Shown here in pieces: positions 9,069 to 17,214 of a DNA stretch of 64,000 nt (the stretch's first letter is position 1; every line of letters starts with the position of its first letter). The stretch spans positions 434,001-498,000 of the forward strand of contig NZ_FSRM01000002.1 of assembly GCF_900141745.1 (NCBI RefSeq), given 5' to 3'. Below the pieces are notes generated by a model, which saw only the letters and a list, made by a program, of their open reading frames with translations, was not told the DNA's origin and searched no databases. Source of the DNA: Paraburkholderia phenazinium. GTDB lineage: Bacteria > Pseudomonadota > Gammaproteobacteria > Burkholderiales > Burkholderiaceae. The position numbers and the translations under genes are program-made.

Positions 9069-9261
9069 CTTCGTTCGCCTCGAGTGATGAATCCACATTA
9101 CCACGGAAACCTGACCGTTTGGTCATCCGGGGACGGACCAGCGGGCGTCGGCACGTTTGAGCGCATGCCGCGCACACGAAGCGCGAAAGCGGCGCAAAAT
9201 AAGCCTGACGCTCCGCGTGGGCAAGGCTGGATTTGCTAGAATCGGGGCACCTTATTGGAGA

Positions 9262-9663
9262 ATGACCATGAAGCCGCTCCTTCCCGTCGCCGTTGCTTTG
9301 GCGCTCGCCATCGGCAACACCGCGATGGCTGCCCAGCCCGCAGACGCAACGCCGCCCGCCAGCCCGCCCTTGTCCGCCAATGAACAGGCTGGGCTGCCTG
9401 ACCTGGCCGCGATCAACCGTCCGGCCGCTGAGGTCAGCTCGAAGGTCGAAATCAACCAGCCGCGGCTGCCGAGTTTCTACGAAAAGAGCCCGAACGGCAC
9501 TGAAATTACCGAATATCGCGACAAGGGTAAGCCGGTAGAAATCGACGTGCATTCGAATTTCGGCACGAGCTATCACATGGGTGCACCGCTCGACACATCG
9601 CCTACCGCAAACAACAGCGGCCATCCGAGCACGCGTCTGCCGTCCATGAGCCTGAGCTACTAA
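9262..9663 (+). CDS. DUF2782 family small periplasmic protein
   Basis: 133 residues starting MTMKPLLPVAVALALAIGNTAMA, a Sec signal peptide with probable cleavage after AMA. A Shine-Dalgarno element (TTGGAG, 9255-9260) sits just upstream of the ATG at 9262; ATG 9268 is in frame and possible. The mature protein is proline-rich at first, then has the short conserved core TEITEYRDKGKPVEIDV seen in DUF2782 proteins, followed by a Gly/Ser tail. DUF2782 genes are regularly found next to homoserine kinase and polA in Burkholderia and Pseudomonas, as here. No function is established for the family; location in the periplasm is inferred from the signal. Confidence 0.8.
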   Translation: MTMKPLLPVAVALALAIGNTAMAAQPADATPPASPPLSANEQAGLPDLAAINRPAAEVSSKVEINQPRLPSFYEKSPNGTEITEYRDKGKPVEIDVHSNFGTSYHMGAPLDTSPTANNSGHPSTRLPSMSLSY

Positions 9664-9687
9664 TCGATCGTTTGAGTGCGGCCCAGC

Positions 9688-9710
9688 AGCGGAGCGCGGA
9701 CGGCTCCGCT
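9688..9710. terminator. GC-rich hairpin between DUF2782 gene and thrB
   Basis: AGCGGAGC and GCTCCGCT form a perfect 8-base stem around a 7-base loop, 25 bases after the stop of the DUF2782 gene. No T-run follows on the plus strand, so it may be a Rho-type or processing hairpin rather than an intrinsic terminator. Confidence 0.35.
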
Positions 9711-9841
9711 TGCACGCAGTGAATCGCCCGCGGCCTGGCGCCCGGGCCTTCAACCGGTTTGTCCCGCTTGCCCTGATTACCCATACCTTGCCGCACTGGC
9801 CGCACCGCGCCAGCCCGACCACCTGATCCGACGTTTCCCGC

Positions 9842-10837
9842 ATGGCTGTCTTCACTGCTGTCACCGAACCCCAACTGGCTGAATGGATGCGACATTACGA
9901 TCTCGGCGAAGTCGTCGAGTTTCGCGGCATTTCCTCGGGTATTGAAAACAGCAACTTCTTTCTGACGACGACGCGCGGCGAATACGTCCTCACGATTTTC
10001 GAAAAGCTGACGGCCGGGCAACTGCCGTTCTACCTCGACCTGATGCAGCATCTGGCCGCGCACCAGGTGCCGGTGCCGGACCCGATGCCGCGCGAAGACG
10101 GCGCCCTGTTCGGCATGCTGCACGGCAAGCCAGCCGCTATCGTGACCAAGCTTGAGGGTGGACCGGAACTGGCGCCAGGCGTCGAGCACTGCATCGAGGT
10201 CGGTCAGATGCTGGCGCGCATGCACCTCGCGGGGCGCGATTACCCGCGTCATCAGCCGAATCTGCGCAGCCTCTCGTGGTGGCAGGAAACCGTGCCGAGC
10301 GTGCTACCGTTCCTCACCGACGCACAGCGTGCGTTGCTCAGCGAAGAACTCGCGCACCAGCAGGCTTTTTTCGCCTCAGCGGACTACGCCGCACTGCCCG
10401 AAGGTCCGTGCCACTGCGATCTGTTCCGCGACAACGTGCTGTTCGCCCACGCGGCGCCGGCCAGCGGGCACACAGTGCGTCTGGGCGGGTTCTTCGATTT
10501 TTATTTTGCCGGCTGCGACAAATGGCTGTTCGACGTGGCGGTAACCGTCAACGACTGGTGTGTCGATCTGACGACCGGCAAGCTGAACGACGCGCGCGTC
10601 GAGGCGATGCTGCGCGCCTATCAGACTGTACGGCCGTTTACCCCCGCAGAGAACCGTCACTGGGGCGACATGCTGCGCGCGGGCGCCTACCGCTTCTGGG
10701 TCTCGCGCCTGTATGATTTTCATATGCCGCGGGCGGCCGAACTGCTCAAGCCGCACGACCCGGGCCATTTCGAGCGCATTCTGCGCGAACGCCTTTCCGG
10801 CGCTGCACTTCCAGGCATCCATACCTCATGCAACTAA
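9842..10837 (+). CDS. thrB: Homoserine kinase (ThrB type II, aminoglycoside-phosphotransferase fold)
   Basis: 331 residues, the length of the ThrB form used by beta- and some gammaproteobacteria, which is unrelated to the GHMP-type enzyme of E. coli. It phosphorylates homoserine in threonine biosynthesis. Key features: [27 protein letters not shown] (nucleotide-binding beta-hairpin and lysine region, residues about 30-56), the catalytic loop [12 protein letters not shown] (about 190-201, aspartate and asparagine of the kinase fold) and [18 protein letters not shown] (about 216-233, the DFD-like metal-binding segment). The stop overlaps the start of the following membrane-protein gene by 10 bases, so the two are probably cotranslated. 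Confidence 0.93.
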   Translation: MAVFTAVTEPQLAEWMRHYDLGEVVEFRGISSGIENSNFFLTTTRGEYVLTIFEKLTAGQLPFYLDLMQHLAAHQVPVPDPMPREDGALFGMLHGKPAAIVTKLEGGPELAPGVEHCIEVGQMLARMHLAGRDYPRHQPNLRSLSWWQETVPSVLPFLTDAQRALLSEELAHQQAFFASADYAALPEGPCHCDLFRDNVLFAHAAPASGHTVRLGGFFDFYFAGCDKWLFDVAVTVNDWCVDLTTGKLNDARVEAMLRAYQTVRPFTPAENRHWGDMLRAGAYRFWVSRLYDFHMPRAAELLKPHDPGHFERILRERLSGAALPGIHTSCN

Positions 10838-11634
10838 TTGAAGTTCCCGCGAAGACCGGCTATGTATGGTTTCGGCAAGGTATCTGGCTGTTTCGCAAGA
10901 ACCCGCTCGCCTTCCTGACGCTGTTCTTTGCGTATCTGCTGGTAATGACGCTGGTCGCGCAGATTCCTTACGTCGGCGGCGTGCTGCCGCTCGCGTTCAT
11001 TCCGGGCGTCGCGGTGGGCTTTATGGCCGCCTGCCGAGACACGATCGCGGGCAAACCGGTGTTTCCCACCATTCTGGTAGACGGCTTTCGCTCGTACGGC
11101 TCGGTCGTCGCCAAACGCCTGCTTCTGCTTGGGGTGCTGTACCTCGTCGCGATGGCGCTCGTGCTGGCCGGCTCGGCGCTCGCCGATGACGGCATGCTGC
11201 TCAAGGTCATGCTGGGCACGACGACGATGGACCCGGACACGATCGTCAACAGCAACATCACGATGGGCTTCCTTGCAGCGCTGGTCTTCTATATTCCGGT
11301 GGTAATGCTGTTCTGGTTCGCGCCGATCCTCGCTGCGTGGCACGACGTGTCGCCCGTCAAGGCGATGTTTTTCAGCATCGTCAGTTGCTGGCGCAACCGC
11401 GGCGCCTTTATCGTGTTTGGCGCGCTGTGGTTTGCGGTGGCCACTACCGTCTCGTTCGGACTGACCGCGCTCATGCAGGCGCTCGGCGCGGGAGATTTCG
11501 CGGTCGCCGCGCTGATGCCGGCCACGATCATCGTCACGACGATGCTCTACTGCTCCTTCTACGCGACCTATCGCGGATGTTTTGGGGTGCAAACGTCCGA
11601 CACGCCTGATCTGCCTACCACGCCGGCTAGCTGA
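10828..11634 (+). CDS. BPSS1780-family inner-membrane protein
   Basis: 268 residues with about six hydrophobic helices (for example [77 protein letters not shown]). It matches the family named BPSS1780 after a Burkholderia pseudomallei locus; the function of these proteins is unknown. The conserved segment [22 protein letters not shown] before the fifth helix is typical. It overlaps thrB by 10 bases and is likely cotranscribed with it, but nothing in the sequence links it to threonine metabolism. Confidence 0.8.
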   Translation: MQLIEVPAKTGYVWFRQGIWLFRKNPLAFLTLFFAYLLVMTLVAQIPYVGGVLPLAFIPGVAVGFMAACRDTIAGKPVFPTILVDGFRSYGSVVAKRLLLLGVLYLVAMALVLAGSALADDGMLLKVMLGTTTMDPDTIVNSNITMGFLAALVFYIPVVMLFWFAPILAAWHDVSPVKAMFFSIVSCWRNRGAFIVFGALWFAVATTVSFGLTALMQALGAGDFAVAALMPATIIVTTMLYCSFYATYRGCFGVQTSDTPDLPTTPAS

Positions 11635-11764
11635 AGTCTTATCTTTACGCGCTGCGCCAGGTTGCCGTTCTTAGCCGGTCGCATGCTGCGCGCACGGCGG
11701 AATTACGTCACAATTGCTTTGTGCGCAATCCATTTGCGTGCGTCCATTTTGACTGAGCCGCGTC

Positions 11765-12217
11765 ATGACCCAACGCCCCGCCCTTCCGCTTACGCTCGAC
11801 GAGCAACTCTGCTTCGCGCTCTATTCGACCTCGCTCGCCATGACGAAGGCGTATAAACCGTTGCTCGAAAAGCTCGGGCTAACCTATCCGCAGTACCTCG
11901 CCATGCTGGTGCTCTGGGAAAGCGACGATGTGACCGTGAAGGACATCGCGGCGCGGTTGAATCTCGATTCCGCCACCGTCACGCCGCTGTTGAAACGGCT
12001 CGAAACGCAGGGTTATCTCGAGCGGACGCGCGGCGTCGAAGACGAGCGGCTGGTTTATATCCGGCTCACCAAGCAGGGCGCGGCGCTCAAACGCATGGCG
12101 CGCGACGTGCCCGCCGATATTTTCTGCGCTACGCAACAGTCTCCGGAATTCCTCATCCAGTTGCGCGACGATCTGACACAGTTGCGTGGCACGCTCAACG
12201 ACTATCTCGACCACTAG
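11765..12217 (+). CDS. ohrR: OhrR, organic-peroxide-sensing MarR-family repressor
   Basis: 150 residues. The N-terminal segment LDEQLCFALYSTS carries the peroxide-reactive cysteine (Cys16), and a second cysteine (Cys121, DIFCATQ) is present, so this looks like a two-cysteine OhrR that forms an intersubunit disulfide on oxidation. The winged helix lies at about residues 55-100 (VKDIAARLNLDSATVTPLLKRLE, then GVEDERLVYIRLT). OhrR represses ohr until organic hydroperoxides oxidise it. The ohr gene follows 147 bases downstream, with a palindrome in its promoter. The upstream region 11720-11755 contains CACAA-N5-TTGTG, a possible autoregulatory site. Confidence 0.92.
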   Translation: MTQRPALPLTLDEQLCFALYSTSLAMTKAYKPLLEKLGLTYPQYLAMLVLWESDDVTVKDIAARLNLDSATVTPLLKRLETQGYLERTRGVEDERLVYIRLTKQGAALKRMARDVPADIFCATQQSPEFLIQLRDDLTQLRGTLNDYLDH

Positions 12218-12263
12218 TTCGCACGACCTGCAGGGCGGCTATCACTTTCATTTGCAATTTCGT

Positions 12264-12292
12264 TTGCACACTAATGATTAGTGAGCTATCTT
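12264..12292 (+). promoter_or_regulatory. Predicted sigma-70 promoter of ohr
   Basis: TTGCAC (12264-12269), a 17-base spacer and TATCTT (12287-12292) make a credible promoter. The spacer contains the 12269-12283 palindrome, so a bound repressor would block RNA polymerase. Transcription would start near 12299, leaving a leader of about 66 bases. Confidence 0.55.
12269..12283. promoter_or_regulatory. Candidate OhrR operator
   Basis: CACTAATGATTAGTG is a perfect palindrome with 7-base arms and a single central base. It lies between the -35 and -10 elements of the predicted ohr promoter, in the gap between ohrR and ohr. Its AT-rich dyad is in keeping with MarR/OhrR operators; binding is inferred. 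Confidence 0.55.
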
Positions 12293-12364
12293 TATAGCAT
12301 GCCGATTCGACGATGGTCAGCGCGAAGCGCGGCAATCTTCCGACCCAAACCAAGGAGCAGCGAA

Positions 12365-12784
12365 ATGAGCGTACTTTACAAGGCAACGGCAACCAGCACG
12401 GGTGGACGCGATGGCCGCGCGGTATCGTCGGATCAGGTTCTGGATGTCAAGCTGGCTGCGCCGCGCGAACTGGGCGGCAATGGCGCGGTCGGAACGAATC
12501 CGGAGCAACTCTTCGCCGCCGGGTACTCGGCTTGCTTTCTTAGTGCGATGAAGTTTGTCGCCGGTCAGCGCAAGCAGGCGTTGCCCGCGGACACGACGGT
12601 CACGGCAGGTGTCGGCGTAGGCCCGAACGACAATGGCGGCTTTGCACTGGACATCGAACTGCGGGTGTCACTGCCGGGTCTCGAGGCCCAAGCGGCCCGC
12701 GAACTGGTGGACGCGGCGCATCAGGTCTGCCCGTACTCGAACGCCACGCGCAATAATGTTGACGTGCGCTTGCAGGTCGCCTGA
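12365..12784 (+). CDS. ohr: Ohr, organic hydroperoxide resistance peroxidase
   Basis: 139 residues, standard for Ohr, a lipoyl-dependent thiol peroxidase that reduces organic and fatty-acid hydroperoxides in the cytoplasm. The two catalytic cysteines are present: Cys57 in FAAGYSACFLSA and Cys122 in AHQVCPYSNATR. Arg15 and Glu47 regions (TGGRDGRA, GTNPEQLFAAG) also fit the family. The start at 12365 is supported by AAGGAG at 12351-12356; earlier in-frame ATGs give an unrelated arginine-rich leader. It is controlled by OhrR encoded just upstream. Confidence 0.96.
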   Translation: MSVLYKATATSTGGRDGRAVSSDQVLDVKLAAPRELGGNGAVGTNPEQLFAAGYSACFLSAMKFVAGQRKQALPADTTVTAGVGVGPNDNGGFALDIELRVSLPGLEAQAARELVDAAHQVCPYSNATRNNVDVRLQVA

Positions 12785-12820
12785 CCTGAGACGGCGCTCC
12801 CACTCCATCAATCGATACTC

Positions 12821-14320
12821 ATGACGCGCGTCCGACGCCTGAATACCGAATTCGACACCGGCCTCGTCTGGTTTCGCCGCGATCTTCGCAGCACGGACCA
12901 GGCCGCGCTTTACTACGCGCTGAAGCATTGCCGACGGGTCTGGTGCGTCTTCGTATTCGACACGACGATCCTGCAGCCGATCATCGAGACATGGCGTAGC
13001 CGCCGGCCGGATCATCTACCCGAAGACCGGCGCGTCGAATTCATTCGCGCCGCGCTGGAGGAACTCGATCAGGCGCTGCGTCAGAATGGCGGCGGCCTGA
13101 TCGTGTTGCATGACGATGCCCGCCATGCGGTTCCGGCACTGGCGGCGCAACTCGAGGTCGAAGCGGTCTTCACGAACCATGATTACGAACCCGCTGCGAT
13201 CGAGCGTGACGAAGCGGTACACGAACAGTTGGCCGAGCAGGGTCGCCAGTTGATCACGTTCAAAGATCAGGTGATCTTTGAACGCGACGAGATTCTCACG
13301 GGACAAGGCAAGTCGTTCACGGTGTTCACACCGTACAAGAATGCGTGGTTGAAGCAGCTAAACGCCTTCGATCTCAAGCCGTATCCAGTGGAGACGTATT
13401 TGGCGCATCTGGCCGCTCCGCCGACTGGGCTGGATCGCGGCCTGCCCACGCTCAAACAGTTGGGCTTCGCGCCCAGCAATCTCGCCGAACTGAAATTGCC
13501 TACCGGCATGAGCGGCGCCCAACATCTGCTCGACGATTTCCTTACCCGGATCGCGGGCTACGGCAAGCGTCGCGATTTCCCGGCCGTAAAGGGTCCGAGT
13601 TATCTCTCGATGCATCTGCGTTTCGGTACCGTGTCGATCCGCACATTAGCGCGGCTCGCGCACGAGATCTCATTGCAGCCGGACGGACAAGGCGCGGCGA
13701 CATGGCTCTCTGAGCTGATCTGGCGGGATTTCTATTTCATGATCCTGTCGTATCACCCGAAGCTGTCGAGCGGGTCGGCATTCAAGGCCGAGTACGACAA
13801 GTTACGTTGGGAAACCGGTCCGCAAGCCGACGCCGCGTTTGCAGCATGGTGCGATGGCCGCACCGGCTACCCTCTGGTCGACGCAGCCATGCTGCAGCTG
13901 AACCAGACGGGCTACATGCACAACCGGCTGCGCATGGTAACGGCGAGTTTTCTGGTGAAGGATCTTGGAATTGACTGGCGCCTCGGCGAGCGCTATTTCG
14001 CCGAGCAATTGAACGACTTCGATTTTTCGGCCAATAACGGCGGCTGGCAATGGGCGGCGTCAACCGGCTGCGATGCGCAACCGTACTTCCGGATTTTCAA
14101 CCCGGTGACCCAATCGGAGAAATTCGATCCGGAAGGGCGCTTTATCAAACGCTACCTTCCGCAATTGTCGAACGTGCCGCCGAAGTGGATTCACGCGCCC
14201 TGGCTGGCTGGCGTAGATCGGCTGGCGGACTTCGGGGTGACGCTTGGGGAAAACTACCCGGCGCCGATCGTCGATCACGCGGAAGCGCGTGAACGGACCT
14301 TGGCTCGATTCGGCAAGTGA
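12821..14320 (+). CDS. phrB: Deoxyribodipyrimidine photolyase (CPD photolyase, class I)
   Basis: 499 residues, typical length. The N-terminal half (GLVWFRRDLRSTDQAAL...) is the antenna-binding Rossmann domain; the C-terminal half is the FAD-binding helical domain with HLRFGTVSIRTLARLA, WLSELIWRDFYFMIL, GRTGYPLVDAAMLQLNQTGYMHNRLRMVTASFLVKDLGIDWRLGERYF and the closing NNGGWQWAASTGCDAQPYFRIFNP. It uses blue light to split cyclobutane pyrimidine dimers. It starts 36 bases after ohr on the same strand, so the two may be read together as a stress module, though no terminator or promoter was resolved between them. Confidence 0.95.
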   Translation: MTRVRRLNTEFDTGLVWFRRDLRSTDQAALYYALKHCRRVWCVFVFDTTILQPIIETWRSRRPDHLPEDRRVEFIRAALEELDQALRQNGGGLIVLHDDARHAVPALAAQLEVEAVFTNHDYEPAAIERDEAVHEQLAEQGRQLITFKDQVIFERDEILTGQGKSFTVFTPYKNAWLKQLNAFDLKPYPVETYLAHLAAPPTGLDRGLPTLKQLGFAPSNLAELKLPTGMSGAQHLLDDFLTRIAGYGKRRDFPAVKGPSYLSMHLRFGTVSIRTLARLAHEISLQPDGQGAATWLSELIWRDFYFMILSYHPKLSSGSAFKAEYDKLRWETGPQADAAFAAWCDGRTGYPLVDAAMLQLNQTGYMHNRLRMVTASFLVKDLGIDWRLGERYFAEQLNDFDFSANNGGWQWAASTGCDAQPYFRIFNPVTQSEKFDPEGRFIKRYLPQLSNVPPKWIHAPWLAGVDRLADFGVTLGENYPAPIVDHAEARERTLARFGK

Positions 14321-14400
14321 CTCACTCGGGCGATTCACCCGCTAGTAAGCACTCACATGATCGAACTACAGTAACGCAGGTAAAGCTACCTACAGCCTGC

Positions 14401-14577
14401 TTAGTGCTGGGTCATCCACGCCGGGTGACGTGTCGCTGCTTCACGGTCGAGCTTGCGCATACGAAACTCGAGGTCATACAGGTCCGTGGCTTCAGCCAGG
14501 TAAGCGTCGCTACGCTCTTTGGCCATCTGGTCAGCGGATTTCGTCAGGAACAGGAACAAGCGGGTCAAGAGATACAT
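14401..14577 (-). CDS. DUF3563 family microprotein (58 residues)
   Basis: A short gene on the minus strand that is easily overlooked. It starts at the ATG complementary to 14575-14577, preceded by GAGG, and ends in TAA at 14401-14403. The protein begins MYLLTRLFLFLTKSADQMA, continues KERSDAYLAEATDLYDLEFRMRKLDRE in two pieces, and ends RHPAWMTQH. The DAYLAxATDLxDLExRMRxLDR core is the DUF3563 signature, a family of about 55-65 residues seen across Burkholderiaceae. The N terminus could be a short membrane-associating helix. Function is unknown. A near-consensus sigma-70 promoter is placed correctly upstream (14627-14655). Confidence 0.85.
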   Translation of the reverse strand: MYLLTRLFLFLTKSADQMAKERSDAYLAEATDLYDLEFRMRKLDREAATRHPAWMTQH

Positions 14578-14626
14578 GGTGAACCTCGGACAGTGATCTA
14601 GGGTTAATTCCTAGTGGATAACCCGT

Positions 14627-14655
14627 ATTATAGGGAAAACCCTAGGTTCTGCCAA
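14627..14655 (-). promoter_or_regulatory. Strong sigma-70 promoter of the DUF3563 gene
   Basis: Read on the minus strand: TTGGCA (complement of 14650-14655), a 17-base spacer and a perfect TATAAT (complement of 14627-14632). This is the closest match to consensus I found in the window. It is overlapped and followed by repeated CCTAGGGTT-like elements, including CTAGG-N7-CCTAG at about 14598-14614, which could be a regulator site. Confidence 0.7.
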
Positions 14656-14708
14656 GATATCTTTTCTGAGGTGTTGCTCTACTGCTCTCCGGCTTCGTCT
14701 TTTTCCCG

Positions 14709-15899
14709 CTAAGCCCCGCCCGACGCGGCTCCCACGGAAACACGCGCGGTCTCGCGAGTCGCCGTCGCGCGTCGCTGATATTTGAAAAACTCCCAGATCA
14801 GCGCGCTCGCATCGGGTCCTTTGGACGAATGGAACGGCACCGCGTCGTCACCACCGCTCCACGCATGACCCAGAGCCTGAACGCGGCACATACGCACCAC
14901 GCGCCGTCCGCCCCGGATGTAGTCGCGCGTCACGACCCCCGCTTTACGCTCCTCTCGCTCTTCGCCCGCTATGAGCTTGCCCTCGGCATCCACCAACCCG
15001 TTCAGGCGCAGAAACTGGGCCGTCAACTGCTCCGCATTGGCCGGCGCGACCACATGATCCGCGTCGCCATGGATAATGACGGCGGGCATACCGGGAAAAC
15101 CTCGGACATCGACGGCTTCGTCGACCAGCACGATCGGGTCGTGCCGCGTACCGCGCCGCATGACGTCCATTGCCGCGATCCCCGAGCGGGCCTCGCCGAA
15201 CGCCGGTCCAGAATGCATCGCAACCGCGGCGAACCGTTCAGGATAGTGCGTCGCGAGCAAGGCCGTCAGCCCTGCTCCCGCCGACAACCCCGCCACATAT
15301 ACGCGCTCACCATCGAAGCCATGTTCGGCGACCAGCGCGTCGACCAGCGACACCACGGCGCGCGCCTCGGCGCCGCCGGCGGTGTCACTGGCGTCGTACC
15401 AGTGCCAGCAAAGGTGCGCGTGGACATGCTTGGACTGCTCGGGGTACACCACTGCAAAGCCGAACCGATCGGCGAGCAGGTTCATGCGAGTGCCCTCGGC
15501 GAATTCGTCGATGGACTGCTTGCAACCATGCAGCATCACAACGAGCGGCAGCGGCGCAGACGGCGTCCCCGGCGGCACATACAAGCCATATTGCAGATGA
15601 TTGACCAGGCGCCCCGGCGCAGCCGGCGCCGAATGGAACGAGCGCGTCCACGATCCGCTCGCCCAGGCGGCTGCCCGCGGACGCACACGCGATTCGCGCG
15701 CGCCCGGCCGGGGCGTCTCGCGTTTGGCGGGCGTACGCAGTGTGGGTACGGGTTTGACCGGTTTGAGCTTGGCGGACACTTTGCCCGTCGGCCGGGTTGG
15801 CCGCGCGGCCGTGCGCTTGACGTCGCGCGCGTGTTTGGCCTGAATCGACATCAGACGCTTCAGACCGCCGAGCCAGATTTTCGTCAGACTTTTTGCCAT
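14709..15899 (-). CDS. PHB depolymerase-family esterase
   Basis: 396 residues from the ATG at 15897-15899 (MAKSLTKIWLGGLKRLMSIQ); an in-frame start at 15917 is possible. Residues about 30-80 form a basic Pro/Arg-rich linker; the alpha/beta-hydrolase domain follows. It has the oxyanion-hole segment LPLVVMLHGCKQSIDEF, the nucleophile elbow GLSAGAG, an aspartate region VIIHGDADHVVAP and the catalytic histidine in LGHAWSGGD. This is the esterase/PHB-depolymerase family (PF10503 type), which cleaves polyhydroxyalkanoate or other esters. No clear signal peptide is visible, so location is uncertain. A palindrome like those linked to PHA control lies 68 bases upstream. Confidence 0.85.
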   Translation of the reverse strand: MAKSLTKIWLGGLKRLMSIQAKHARDVKRTAARPTRPTGKVSAKLKPVKPVPTLRTPAKRETPRPGARESRVRPRAAAWASGSWTRSFHSAPAAPGRLVNHLQYGLYVPPGTPSAPLPLVVMLHGCKQSIDEFAEGTRMNLLADRFGFAVVYPEQSKHVHAHLCWHWYDASDTAGGAEARAVVSLVDALVAEHGFDGERVYVAGLSAGAGLTALLATHYPERFAAVAMHSGPAFGEARSGIAAMDVMRRGTRHDPIVLVDEAVDVRGFPGMPAVIIHGDADHVVAPANAEQLTAQFLRLNGLVDAEGKLIAGEEREERKAGVVTRDYIRGGRRVVRMCRVQALGHAWSGGDDAVPFHSSKGPDASALIWEFFKYQRRATATRETARVSVGAASGGA

Positions 15900-16321
15900 C
15901 GGATGGTGACCTCGCAAAAAGGGACCGATACTGTTCTACAAAACCTCAGGTTCGAACCGTAGGTCGTTGTGCAATGCACAATAACACCAATTCCGATGCT
16001 GCGCCGAACGCCTGGCGCATCCCTATTTCCGGGCTCGCAGTCACGCAGTGTCTGGCTGTCCGCGGTGGTACGGCGCATTGCCAAGACTTTTTGCCCAGGG
16101 TTTCATACGTAAGCAGGAGTAACCGGCAGATCGGCGCCTCCCGCCAAAACGGCGCCAAATGGCCGCCGTGCAAACTCCGTCGGGCACTCCCGTCTATACT
16201 GACAGTCAGATAGATTGAACACGTAAACCCTGTCTTGATCCTTGTCGGCCAGATGGACGGCTGGCGCGTTAAATATAACTACGGTCCTGATTCTACGCGG
16301 CGCTTGCCACGTTTCCTTTCC
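15900..16321. other. Intergenic region between divergent esterase and PAP2 genes
   Basis: About 420 bases with no convincing gene. It holds a perfect 15-base palindrome at 15967-15981 and a GGCGCC-N12-GGCGCC inverted repeat at about 16132-16155. Small open frames across it lack start signals and family resemblance. The promoters for both flanking genes should be here but no clear consensus pair was found. Confidence 0.6.
15967..15981. promoter_or_regulatory. Palindrome TTGTGCAATGCACAA, candidate PHA-regulator site
   Basis: Perfect 7-base arms around a single base, 68 bases upstream of the PHB-depolymerase-like gene. The TGCA-rich dyad is of the type bound by PhaR-like regulators of polyhydroxyalkanoate genes; that link is an inference from position and general pattern. 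Confidence 0.45.
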
Positions 16322-17032
16322 ATGCCTGACTTGTCCTATCACCTTTGGTATTCGATCACCAGCCTCGGCGGCGCCGGCCTGACGCTGCCGCTCGCCATTG
16401 CGATCGCGCTGTGGCTGGCGCTCGGCTACTCGTGGCGCATGGCGGCGGGCTGGCTGTTGCTGCTGAGTGCGGCAATCGGCGTCGTGACCGTTACCAAGCT
16501 GGCTTTTCTCGGCTGGGGCGTCGGCGTGCGCGAACTGGATTTCACCGGCCTAAGCGGTCACGCCATGCTGTCCACCGCCGTCTATCCGGTTGCCCTGTTC
16601 CTGATGCTGCTGCCCGCACGGCCCAAGTTTCGCCTTGTGGGCGTGTTGCTCGGACTGGTCGCGGGCATCGCTGTAGGGATGTCACGTGTGGTGCTGAGTG
16701 CCCACTCACCCTCTGAGGCGATCACCGGCTGTATCGTCGGTGCGGTGACCGCGCTGCTGTTCGTGCGCTGGTCGTGGGATGCAGAGCCGGGCCGCTTGTC
16801 CGCGGTGCCCGTCGCTGTCAGCCTCATGATGCTGACGGTGGGACTGCACGGCGTCCATGTGCCGACACAGCGCTGGGTGACGCACATTGCCCTCAAGGTA
16901 TCCGGCCACGATCGGCCGTTCATTCGTGCGCGTTGGAAGGCGGGTCGCTACGACTCTCCGAGTGCCGCGCCGCTGTCGCAAACTCAAAACACCTTGGCGC
17001 CGCCGGTTCTTTTGAACAACGATAGCGTGTGA
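16322..17032 (+). CDS. PAP2-family membrane phosphatase
   Basis: 236 residues with five or six hydrophobic helices. Motifs of the PAP2 superfamily are present: LSGHAMLSTA (motif 2, catalytic histidine) and MSRVVLSAHSPSEAI (motif 3, SRxxxxxH with Glu where most members have Asp). Motif 1 is weak (KLAFLGWGVGVRE). Family members dephosphorylate lipid phosphates such as undecaprenyl diphosphate or phosphatidic acid at the outer face of the inner membrane. The start at 16322 (MPDLSYHLWYSITSL) is chosen because the topology begins there; the frame extends upstream to 16235 without support. The C-terminal 45 residues are polar and probably extend from the membrane. Confidence 0.83.
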   Translation: MPDLSYHLWYSITSLGGAGLTLPLAIAIALWLALGYSWRMAAGWLLLLSAAIGVVTVTKLAFLGWGVGVRELDFTGLSGHAMLSTAVYPVALFLMLLPARPKFRLVGVLLGLVAGIAVGMSRVVLSAHSPSEAITGCIVGAVTALLFVRWSWDAEPGRLSAVPVAVSLMMLTVGLHGVHVPTQRWVTHIALKVSGHDRPFIRARWKAGRYDSPSAAPLSQTQNTLAPPVLLNNDSV

Positions 17033-17105
17033 CGGCGCGGCAGCGCTGACCGTCGGGGTCAGGTCGCCGCCATCACAGCAGGCGCAGCCGCTCACAGCAG
17101 GTAGA

Positions 17106-17128
17106 GGAAAGAGGCATAGCCTCTTTCC
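17106..17128. terminator. Strong hairpin between convergent PAP2 and tautomerase genes
   Basis: GGAAAGAGG and CCTCTTTCC form a perfect 9-base stem with a 5-base loop, 74 bases after the PAP2 stop and 87 bases after the tautomerase stop. Position between two convergent genes suggests a bidirectional terminator, although there is no clear T-run on either side. Confidence 0.5.
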
Positions 17129-17214
17129 GGTCATGCTACATAGCCCGCAAACAGCCGGGTCGCACCCAAATCGATTCGCCATCCTATGCGCCAGGATCGC
17201 CAAACAGCTCGATC

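Noticed and set aside
15893..16213. A 106-codon plus-strand frame in the esterase/PAP2 gap
   Set aside because: No start signal, no family resemblance, and it crosses the palindrome and the esterase leader region.
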